A stretch of 64,000 nt of DNA from positions 7,805,245-7,869,244 of the forward strand of contig NC_051119.1 in NCBI RefSeq assembly GCF_014839805.1, in the 5' to 3' direction. The notes beneath the pieces are model-generated. The model did no database searches. It worked only from the letters and a program-made list of their open reading frames with translations, and was not told where the DNA came from. This DNA comes from Manduca sexta (Eukaryota > Arthropoda > Insecta > Lepidoptera > Sphingidae). Of the stretch, positions 46,201 through 53,700 are shown one piece after another. The translations under genes were made by a program, and so were the position numbers. The first letter of the stretch is position 1. Every line of letters starts with the position of its first letter.

Positions 46201-48825
46201 TCCAGCTCCACAGAATGAATGGGCTGATTGGACTGCAGTTGTATTGTTTTGCAGAAATCAACGTGCTTTTATATTTTCTTACTTCTCATATTTAAGAGTT
46301 TATTTCAGATTCGAGATTTTTATAGGTGGAGCTTTAATCACTTATATAATAATTCATTTACATGCATTCAATCGAAATCTGTAAAAAAAATCATACAAGA
46401 CATAACAGAGTAATACTTACTTAGAATAGGCGGGTTCAACTCTGAAGGTACTATTTGTGGTGATTCTATTGGTGCCGCTGGCTTTAACAATTATAATACA
46501 AATTAATAATAATACAGAAATTGAACAAAGGCAATGGAGGTGTAAGGAAAAACATTCCCTACACAGAATATATCAAAGTTCTCAATATCTATTTCCTCCT
46601 GTTGGTTTATAACTTACTTATATGTAAAATATTCTTAGTTACATTTAGCTTAAGTTGTTTTAACAAACACAAAAAATATTAGTTGTTTTATCAGAATGAG
46701 CCAGAATTTGTTAGTAAAATATTTTATTATATTGGTAATTTTTAAAACCCTATTATTGATACAGAATTAAAAATTAACAGTCCTAAAATGACTTAAATCA
46801 TGGTGAATGAATAGGGATTTATATTACGCTTACAATAGCTGGTGGCACGGTCCTTTCAGGTTCATATACAGGCTCGTACGGAGCATATGTGCAGTGTGGA
46901 TGTTCAGGCTGCGGGTTCGGCACCTCTACAGTTATGTTGGGGACAACACACTCTGTCTCCACAACAGGCTGGTAAGGTATTGGCTGCAAACAATGATACA
47001 CTCAGTTTTATTTATTTTACACAATACAGAATATAACAAGTAGGTATATAGGATTTGGGTCCTATTTTGATATTTTCCAAAATAATGCTTCATATTACAT
47101 ATCGACAGTTAAAAGGCTAATTGACTTAAGCCACATTTTTTTGCGACACAAGTTTCATACATATTTAAAGTGGCGATAGACTAGTTGGTTGTGGAACGGA
47201 CTACTGAGATGAATGTCCACAGGTTCGAATCGCAAGGGAACACACCCCTGACATTTTTAAAAAAATATGTGTATTCTTTGTGAATTATCGCTTGCTTTAA
47301 CGGTGAAGGAAAACATTGTGAGGAAACCTGCATATCTGAGAAATTCTCTGTATGAATTTTCGAGAGTTTCTGAAGTCTACCAATCCGCACTAGGCCAGCG
47401 TGGTGAAGTAAGGCCTAATCCCTCTCAGTAGTCGAGGAGGCCTGTGCCCAACAGTGGGAGAGTATATAATACAGGGCTGATATTATATTATTATTTCTAC
47501 ATTTAAAATAGTAAAAAAATTTTTAAAAAAATTGCTTAAATCAATTAGCCTTTCAACCGTCAATATAAGCTTGCCAAATTCAAGTCACTCTAATCTATGC
47601 TACTATTTGCTAATAAAATGAGTACTATCTATGCTAGCCGTTTAATATAACTGTCAAATAAAATTCACTTGAAACTTGTCCTTTGATTACTGGCGACAAA
47701 CTTAAACTTGCCCTTAGAATTAACTTCTATTTCTTTTTTATAGCAAGGGCACAAATACAAAGGTCATCAGACGGAAAGCGATCAATGCCTATCATAAACT
47801 TTCACAACACCAAACTTATACCTTAATGTTACATTGCTTTATACATCATGCGTTTTTTCACTAGTGGTGCCACAAAAACTATATATTAATATAACATAAT
47901 GGGTGTTGGCCAGTAATATTAGCTTATTTCTTAAAACTGGAACTCTACTGCTTGCACACTAATGCGTATTAGCATAAATAGGCTATGTACTAAGACAAAA
48001 AAGGACCCTTGCATTCAATTACTTAGACAATTTCTAATTTGTTTAATTTTCTGATGTTTGTAGTTCAGCAATAATATTGCCAAAAAAAATCCTATAGTAT
48101 AAAAAACTTATTTTCGTATATAGCCAAAAAACTGTAATGCAAATTAAAAATAATACACCTTGGTAACTATCAGCAACATCAGGCCTATTTTATATATAAA
48201 TGTGTAAGATATCATAATAAAACAGTATATTAAAAATTTCGGCACAGTTCTTTGATCATATCCAAAAATTTAGTTTTTTTAGCCATTTTCGCCAGCGGAC
48301 TGCAGATAGGCATTCCATCCATAAATTGAAACAAGCAAAAAATACGGATTGGCTAGTTCTTTGCCTAGTAGATTTTTAGGCAAGAGCTTATATATTATTG
48401 GATTTTTCGATAAGTTAACAACGTACTTGACTATATTCTATGCTGTGTGTTTGATATTCTGGTGGAATTTCTGCTTCATAATGAGGGCCCAGAGAAGTCG
48501 GCACATTTTGTGGCGCGGTGTCGTAGTCATCCGCCAACAACTGTTCCTCCTCCTCGTTCCCAAGGTTATAATCAGCAAGACTCTGGTCACCCAGGTCGTC
48601 GCCTAACAAATCTTCACTGCAAGGAATCAATAAATATGTCATTGATTTTCACTACGCACGGAGGCGTTGTTTCATAAACATATAAAAATGCAATTTATAC
48701 AAGTATTTGTAACTAAAAACGTTATTCAATCAATAAAAAACACATTCACCGCAAAATTTACGGAAATTACTTATTTTATTCACTCAAATATAATTATTTA
48801 CGAAAAATACCAACTTGTCCGACAT
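28070..48825 (-). CDS. RBM33: RBM33-like RNA-binding protein, 20 exons
   Basis: Related to RNA-binding motif protein 33, a nuclear RNA-binding protein linked in mammals to mRNA export and m6A demethylation. Exons from the 5' end: 48815-48825 (tentative), 48427-48616, 46834-46983, 46421-46481, 45905-45997, 44987-45060, 43441-43782, 42690-42858, 42345-42416, 39805-39910, 38670-38804, 38208-38301, 37352-37470, 36798-37042, 36123-36264, 35110-35252, 34637-34710, 33233-33295, 32532-32840, 28070-28201. Total 2724 nt, 907 aa plus stop, every junction in phase. Domain order: acidic EDLLGDDLGDQ N-terminus; PRGRGRGG patch; Pro/Met-rich low-complexity region; KKVLINPHFKG (human KNIHINPHFKG); KFGPIKDIDDAAERF; charged helix RRLREQESLRERVLRAKEVR; KPEKP-rich linker; and an RRM-like fold split over the last two exons. 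Human RBM33 is longer (~1170 aa), mostly in low-complexity sequence. The 33233-33295 exon starts with an internal ATG that is not the start. Confidence 0.9.
28202..31640. other. Large last RBM33 intron, AT-rich part
   Basis: Part of the 4.3-kb intron between 28201 and 32532. Apart from the fold-back MITE at 29889-30100 I see no repeat or exon. Minus-strand ORFs at 28468-28656, 28684-29004 and 30824-31015 are short, AT-biased and without recognisable features. Confidence 0.5.
29889..30100 (+). mobile_element. TTAA fold-back MITE, copy 1
   Basis: Starts TTAAGGTGATACCTCAAGGT, passes through TAATCTGGGTAACTAAACAA, and ends in the hairpin CGGCCTTTAAAATTT / AAATTTTAAAGGCCG. Same family as 32975-33205, 40541-40766 and 61713-61864. 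Confidence 0.7.
31650..32395. repeat. 54-bp minisatellite, about 14 copies, in an RBM33 intron
   Basis: Unit: GTCATGACGGGCCGATCATA, then TAACGCACCTATACCGTTAT, then GTGGTGCTTATTAA; spacing is exactly 54 between 31867 and 31921. The first units are more diverged (CATACAACGCATCTACAACG) and the middle ones nearly identical. Variants alternate (CGGGCCG versus TGGCTG), suggesting higher-order amplification. It ends about 140 bases from the exon at 32532. Confidence 0.92.
32532..32840 (-). CDS. RBM33: RBM33 penultimate exon, first half of the RRM-like domain
   Basis: 103 codons: a basic helix (EKQKEDTEHKFANRRVILQR), a linker, and finally NLPPGITDTRLKTLAGNDVQ, the first beta strand and helix of an RRM-like fold (human VEGLSSSTTDAQLKSLL). 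Reading on past the exon gives only VTL and a stop. Donor GTAACG after GATGTGCAG instead connects in phase 0 to the exon at 28201, over 4 kb away. Confidence 0.85.
32975..33205 (+). mobile_element. TTAA fold-back MITE, most complete copy
   Basis: TIRs TTAAGGTTATAGCTT (32975-32989) and AAGCTATAACCTTAA (33191-33205), both bounded by TTAA. The right half is a long hairpin CATGGATATTTCGGCCTTTA / TAAAGGCCGAAATATCCATG (about 33130-33189). 231 bp. It lies 27 bases beyond the RBM33 donor at 33232. Confidence 0.8.
34155..34255. repeat. Inverted repeat GGTCGCGAACG
   Basis: GGTCGCGAACG at 34155-34165 is mirrored exactly by CGTTCGCGACC at 34245-34255. It is followed by GCGGGCGAAGCTGCGGGCGG and AAGCTAGTATATAATAAAAT, the usual tail of LINE-derived sequence here. 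Could be a small MITE. Confidence 0.5.
35893..36105. mobile_element. GGACGGAGCATTGCTGTGAT MITE, second copy
   Basis: Shares AAGGACGGAGCATTGCTGTG, CAAGTTGTATCTCAATATTA and GGGGGTAAG with the copy at 21394-21631. The left outer TIR is missing and the right inner part is mutated (AAAGTTAGAGC). It ends about 17 bases from the RBM33 exon whose low end is 36123. Confidence 0.75.
36798..37042 (-). CDS. RBM33: RBM33 KPEKP-repeat linker exon
   Basis: About 81 codons of charged low-complexity sequence with repeated KPE(K/P)P units (GKPEKPEEPKPEP, PEKPDKPEKFDKP, VKPEKIRERSPIRK), ending AEVNSTC before donor GTGAGT. Likely a disordered spacer between the charged helix and the acidic DDDDD segment of the next exon (36123-36264). 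Confidence 0.82.
37521..37767. mobile_element. TIR MITE (GATGGCTCCTNAGTAA family)
   Basis: Left GATGGCTCCTGAGTAAGCTA, right TAGTTTACTTAGGAGCCATC; inner AGCGTTTCG / CGAAACG pair. Located in an RBM33 intron. A partial copy (right end TAGTTTACTTAGGAGCCATC) is at about 45480-45568. Confidence 0.75.
37807..38141 (-). mobile_element. Family B SINE with 13-bp target-site duplication
   Basis: Complete reverse-oriented copy flanked by AAATAAGCGATTA at 37794-37806 and 38142-38154. Contains CTGAGAGGAATTAGG, TTTTCCTTCACCG and, at its tRNA-like head, GGGATTTGAACTTGCGGAC. In the intron that uses the GC donor. Confidence 0.85.
38208..38301 (-). CDS. RBM33: RBM33 Arg/Ser/Pro-rich exon with a GC donor
   Basis: Encodes MRSPSPARRSPSPRASPERR then ARADAPRHYDE, an SR-like basic segment. 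Phase requires joining GAC GAG to GAA AGT GAC in the next exon (HYDE-ESDYKRRLREQE). The intron therefore starts with GCAAGC, a GC-AG intron, and no GT donor fits the phase nearby. The exon is strikingly GC-rich. Confidence 0.8.
38335..38515 (-). repeat. Family D repeat, reverse copy
   Basis: Contains CGTTCCGGGATCAGCCTGTG and CCAACAGGCCGGTATAATTG, the reverse complement of the copy at 3878-4110. A second reverse copy is at about 54370-54640. Lies just beyond the GC-rich RBM33 exon. Confidence 0.6.
39190..39290. repeat. Fold-back fragment of family B SINE
   Basis: CACTGCTGGGCACGAACCTC then CTCTACTACTGAGAG is followed by CCTCAGTAGTAGAGG and CGGCCAGCAGTATG, two SINE pieces in opposite orientation forming a hairpin. 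Confidence 0.5.
40541..40766 (+). mobile_element. TTAA fold-back MITE, copy 3
   Basis: TTAAGGCGATACCTCAAGGT at the left; hairpin half TAAAGGCCGAAATATCCATG at the right followed by a second GATATTTCGGCC. The right TTAA terminus is missing. RBM33 intron. Confidence 0.72.
42690..42858 (-). CDS. RBM33: RBM33 exon with the INPHFKG motif
   Basis: Encodes VTIRQALPIGVPDKPKEPEV then GGLAGKKVLINPHFKGNFQP. The INPHFKG heptapeptide is identical to the vertebrate RBM33 motif and is the strongest single diagnostic here. It splices in phase 1 directly to 42345-42416 (LPAYIPTRISKSPPISPTLE). Confidence 0.9.
42950..43330 (+). repeat. LINE-like 3' tail repeat
   Basis: GTTGAAGAGTTTGTTCGTTT, TTCTCAGGAAATATTAAACT, CTTCGTCTGCATGAAAG, and AAATCCGTTCAGTAGATTTT with TTTATAATATGTATATTTAT at the end. 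Similar fragments occur at 10665-10960, 40795-41000, 43975-44300, 33580-33880 and 49250-49330. No reverse-transcriptase ORF remains. Confidence 0.5.
43441..43782 (-). CDS. RBM33: RBM33 Pro/Met-rich low-complexity exon
   Basis: 114 codons, phase 0 at both ends (acceptor TTTTTTCAG, donor GTGGGT). It carries imperfect repeats of a P-D/E-M-x-P type (MRPKCPDMPPDMLPVGPEIS) and a Tyr/Pro-rich end (PYQRPYAPYPLPREMGPNPG). It is predicted disordered and corresponds to the long proline-rich centre of RBM33. Confidence 0.85.
44987..45060 (-). CDS. RBM33: RBM33 RGG-box exon
   Basis: Between acceptor TTGTTTAG and donor GTCAGT. It encodes DKVVVPRGRGRGGWVPRHRH, an Arg/Gly RNA-binding patch in the same relative place as the RGGRRGG patch of human RBM33. 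Its higher GC content stands out against the surrounding introns. Confidence 0.8.
47101..47574. mobile_element. GACGG TIR MITE split by a family B SINE
   Basis: Left TIR ATCGACAGTTAAAAGGCTAA (47101) and right TIR TTAGCCTTTCAACCGTCAAT (ends about 47574) belong to one MITE. Between about 47172 and 47500 lies a forward family B SINE (head GGTTCGAATCGCAAGG, tail CAGGGCTGATATTAT). Upstream of RBM33 exon 46834-46983, in its first large intron. Confidence 0.75.
48427..48616 (-). CDS. RBM33: RBM33 acidic N-terminal exon
   Basis: Acceptor CCTTGCAG and donor GTACGT on the minus strand. It encodes EDLLGDDLGDQSLADYNLGN followed by EEEEQLLADD, matching the acidic EDDLLGEDLL / DEELNDDLL block of vertebrate RBM33. 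This was one of the main clues to the gene's identity. Confidence 0.85.
48815..48825 (-). CDS. RBM33: Tentative RBM33 initiating micro-exon
   Basis: The second exon begins with one base that must complete a codon (phase 2). ATG at 48825-48823 followed by TCGGACAA would give MSDN joined directly to EDLLGDDL, a sensible acidic start. The implied donor is GTTGGT, a weak match; the better-looking GTATTT four bases further on would put a TGA in frame. The true first exon could lie elsewhere upstream. Confidence 0.4.
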
Positions 48826-50784
48826 ATTGTTATCCGCAGAACACCACAGATTAGTTGAATAAAAAAGTGACGCCCACAGAGCTAAGTAAGCAGTAGTCCC
48901 ATAGGTTATACACATACTAGTGTTGGGCATAGTAGGCGATTATTAATCGTAACATAAATAGTGGAAGTAATTTGTAAATGTTTATATAATAAATGTATCA
49001 GAAAAATAAAAATAAAAATTAGATGAGACAGAAAAAATGGTAATAATATTTCGAAAAAACTATTTCGATGCTAACAAATTATTTTTAGAAATACTCAATT
49101 AAAGGATGGTGACAGTTAGGCGACGAAACGCTAGAACGAGTTTTAGGTAGAACAGAATTCTGAAACAGGGTTGTAGGTTCGAACCCTACCAATACCATCA
49201 TGGCACGCGTCTCTGACTTTCGAAAATATAATAAAACGTACCTATATAAACAAGAGCACTAGGTTTTGCTTGCGGCTTTACCTCTGTTCTGTGAAAAGTC
49301 TTTCCTGACACAAAAGTTTGTCACAAATATTCAAATTAAATAAGTAAGATTATTCGTGAATGCCATTAGCTATAAATAGATGCATGCATTTTTTTACTAT
49401 GTTTTTCTTCACCGTTAAAAATGTTCTGTAATCAAATTCACATTAGGCTAACGTGGTGTTGGAGAAAGATTTAAATTTTCTAAGTAGTAGCGGAGCCCTA
49501 TGCCTAGGAATAGATCAAAATTATAATACAGGTTTGCTATTATAAGTAAGTTTTATGTAAAATTCTGAAAACTCTGTCCACAGTAGAAGAAAGCGCAGCA
49601 CCCGGATTTCTCAGCAAGCATATTTTAAATATTTGTATGCAATCTTGCCTTTATGTAATAATACCAAACACAAATCCGTTTTCAATATTATTTATTGGTT
49701 AACAATTAATTTTACATAAAACAATCTAATATTGACTTACATAATATGTAAAGGACGTGACTTGTTATAATTTTTTTCTGCCAAAGAATAATAGCTAAAT
49801 ATTATGTTCAAGCACATATTATTTTTAAAAACTGTTGTAGTGTGCGCGAAACAGAAGTGTTTGAGGTTTTTTAATGTGTGCGTTCATAACGACACAAAAC
49901 GACATAGTATGTGCGCAGCACTTCTTATGTAGTAACTACCTACATTTAAAGCGTTTATTTTTTTCCCGCCTCTTCATTGCGCGGCCTTTCTAGAAGATCT
50001 AAGAATATTCATTTCTATACGTCTTAACTATGAATTTTGCAGCACGCATTCTGTCAATCGCTGACAGTTATTTCAAACAATTGACAGTTATATAAAATTA
50101 ATATTTTCGTTAAGTTTTCTTAAATTTTTCTAATTTTCCGCGCATTTTTTATTTTTTTTTATAATAACCTTCTCTTGACAATAACAAACATAAAAAAAAA
50201 GTGAAATCGATCCAGCCGTTCACGCGAGATGGCGTGACCAAGGGAAATAGGTATTTATTTTTATATTTATAGATTTAAGTTCCATGTCATACAAAAATAT
50301 TTTATACGTATCTTTCTTTTAGATATACCATAGAGTATAATACTGAGTTCCTTTCGATCTACGAGTAAATAAATCGCTCAGTTAAAAGAGACAAAGGCAG
50401 GGTGCGGCTAATTGTATCCTTTCTGTAGATCTTGGATCTTCTTGTCTTGGATACTATTTTGTCTATGGGCCGAACAATCCGTTTTTCTCCTGATGGTTTT
50501 CTCTGGTACTTTTCTGTCAATATTCGTATGACAACAGGATAGGAATGCTTAATTATTAAAGCATTTGATACAGAAATAAAGTTTATTATTTACAAAGTTG
50601 CTAATCATTTATTATGTGGAGAAAAAACAAGGTCACAAATCTCAGAGGTTTTAAATAATAAAATTACTATTGTTACAGACACCAATGGGCTGAATTTTAA
50701 TTTACCTAGGAATACTTAAATAATTATACGCTTTCCCTGTAAATTCTAGTAATTTTTTATCTGCCTTGTTATATATAACATGTT
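48826..50784. other. Space between RBM33 5' end and tetraspanin 3' end
   Basis: Holds the presumed RBM33 promoter (no clear TATA box seen), a tRNA-like B box GGTTCGAACCC near 49170 from an old SINE, and LINE-tail-like CAGCCGTTCACGCGAGATGG near 50210. Minus-strand poly(A) signals for the tetraspanin are possible near 50580-50610. No ORF of interest. Confidence 0.5.
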
Positions 50785-53700
50785 TTACTTTTTCTTCTTG
50801 GAGCAAGCGATGAGCATGTCAAAACCTATTGTCACAATCTGGAAAATCAATATTTCATTATTAATTTGATATCAATCTGAATTGAAAGCATTTACTTAAG
50901 TGGGTGTAAATGGATTTTACAGACAAGAGTGACTTGGCAGAATGAGAAATTTAGAATGGCGCTTTACACTATGGTCGCGCTTCTCAGCTGGTCGGAAGAT
51001 AAGCATGATCCTTTCTCCCCATATTTTGTTTCATGCAGTAGAGTTCAATAATTATGGCGTATAAGCTTCTCATGACGATCACAATTAGATTTTAATGGTT
51101 TTAATATTACATACAAATTTAGCACCACACTGTTTTTGTGTGCACATCCATATTTAACTAGTTAAGTTCTATGGCGGGGAGCTTATTACCATTGAATGTG
51201 CACAATTCCAGACCCGGGTGATAATCAACGTAAAATTCAATAGGTTAGACAAAGTTATAGTCTAACTCGGGAATCGAAACCGAGATTTCAACGCGGTATT
51301 CAAACGCACACAATACAACAACGCCATTGTATGGGTCAATAGTAATTTTGTATTAATCAAAATAAAAGAGAACAGAGAACATTAGTAGGGAAGTGCGTCA
51401 AAGGAATTACTGAATTATACTAACCTCTATACAGACAATTACTATTAAGGCAATTTTGAAAATAGACCCGTACTCTAGAACGTAATCGGAGAGTACAGTA
51501 CCGCAACCAATGCTATGGCAGGTTATGTTGGCGCCGGGAGGGATGGTAATTCCAGGAGCAATAGTAGCGATATCAATCGCATCTGTATTGTTTGTGCAGC
51601 AGGTAGGAGGGATGGGCAACCCAGCAGCAACATACGAATCCGTTCCGTTCACTCCACAGCATTGTAACTAAAATAAAAAATATAAATGAATTTGCTCGGG
51701 ACTTTGGCCGCTTGAATCGGTTCTATCTAGGTATACAACTGTAACTATAAGTTTAAAGTAGCCTTTGTGTTAGTTTTAGTTATTGTGTAGATTTCGTTCA
51801 ATTTCTAACACAGATCGAAACACCTTTGGTAACATTAGCATTTACAATATAAGAGAATTAAAGTCAAATACAAAAAAAAAACTGAAGAACTCAAATCGAC
51901 ACTCCTTCCTACCCTCCCTTACTCCCACAAATCTAAACAAAGAAACAACCATAAAAATTATATTTACCGTATACTCAATTAATTGGAAAGTTCCATTCTG
52001 TGCTGCATTGTTGTTGAATAGATATTCTGACAGTAAGTCATTTATGAATGATTCAGTTTGCGCTAACAACTGTATCCATTTTACTAGAAGATAAATTGTC
52101 ATAACAGCGAGGATAACAAATCCCGCGACGTTCTGAAACAAAGTCACATTGAAAGAGCAAGTTAGGTCGCATTTCTTCTTGTAGACGTAACAAACGTCTG
52201 TAAACTGAGGAAGAGTTATATTTAGTAGGCAGTGGCGGCCGTAAACAACGCAAGGCTGCGGGCAGAAAAAAAAGTTCCCCGATTTAGCATTTTCGTTGGT
52301 GAGATCCTCCTTCTCACCCGTTTTAACAATAACATAGAGTAGAGCGCAGTTGACCGCAGGGATGTTATGGATATACAATTTCGGATATGGATACGGATAT
52401 GGATATAGGAATAAAATTATATCGGTTTCGGATACGGTTACGGATATGTAATTATTTCGGATTATCCGTAAGTTTCGGATAGTTTCGGTTACGGATATAA
52501 GATTAAAGTAAAATAAAAATGTTATGTAATACAGTAGGGCGACGATTACTAACTATTGTTCGTCGTCATCGTCGATTATTAATTATGAACTAATTGGGGA
52601 ATTAATTAATTGATTTAAGATGAAGTTTCAGTGAAGTAGTGCCACCTCCTATCCGTGGAAAGTTTTTAACCGACTTCAAAAAAGGAGAAGGTTATCTATT
52701 CGACTTGAATGTTTTTTTGTATGTTTGTTACCTCAGAACTCACTCATTTATGAACCGATTTGGAAATTATTATTTTTTTATTCGAAAGAATATCTCTCCA
52801 GATTAGTCCCATAAAATCGCTTCAGTATTTTGGTTTTAAAACTAAAAAAATCCTAGAATAATTATGTCGTACAAGAAAACGAAATCGCGAATTTAGCTTT
52901 CCTGTGACGTTTTTAGTTATGTTTTTGCATTGAGTTTGGTTGAGTGTACTTCTTACATACTTATACATACAGCATAACACCTTTTCCCTTTTTCAGTGGT
53001 AGGCAGATGCGTAACATTTCAGCGCGATAGTCGTACTGTGTGTGAAACATATCAGTTGTGTTTAGTTGACTCTACTTCTGACATACATACGAGTACATAT
53101 TTATAGCATCACACCTTTCCCTTTTTTAGGGGTAGGTAGAGGTATAACACCACAGCGCGATAGTTGTACAGTGATCGAAATATATCAGTGTGTTTTTGTA
53201 TTAGGTTCGCTTGAATCTACTTCTTACATACAAACTCGTATAAGTCGTCTACTTTTTAAAAGAAATAATATAATTGTTCGAAACCAAAATTTTCAAAAAA
53301 TCTGAAAAATATTCATAACTCGAAAACTATGAAAAATCGCGGAACATACATGCGGGTGATTCGGATACCCCAAGGGGTGCGCTATCTCTGGATCTCCGCT
53401 TGGCACTACTTTCTGGGACACCCTGTATATAGCATCACACCTTTTCCCCTTTTCAGGGGTACTCAGAGGTGTAACTCCTCAGCGCGACAGTCGTATTGTG
53501 AGCGAAAGACAACTACGCCATCGAGACAGTCTATTTTTTACTAACACAAAAAAGCAAAAAATAAAAATAATTTTAACAGAAAATATAACCGCCGAAATTA
53601 TAAAGATTAAACGGAAATTTTTCGTACATTTATTAATGTATTTATCTAGCTAAACTAGCAATTTTAATTAGGCACCAACTCCAAAATTGGTATCCAATAT

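Noticed and set aside
51842..52378. Minus-strand ORF of 178 codons extending upstream through the tetraspanin exon 51968-52132, with many Cys (e.g. CVVYGRHCLLNITLPQ)
   Set aside because: The tetraspanin requires acceptor TTTGTTTCAG at 52133, which joins TM2 to TM3 without a gap. The upstream part borders the hAT insertion and would put an extra Cys-rich stretch into TM3. Most likely intron that happens to be open.
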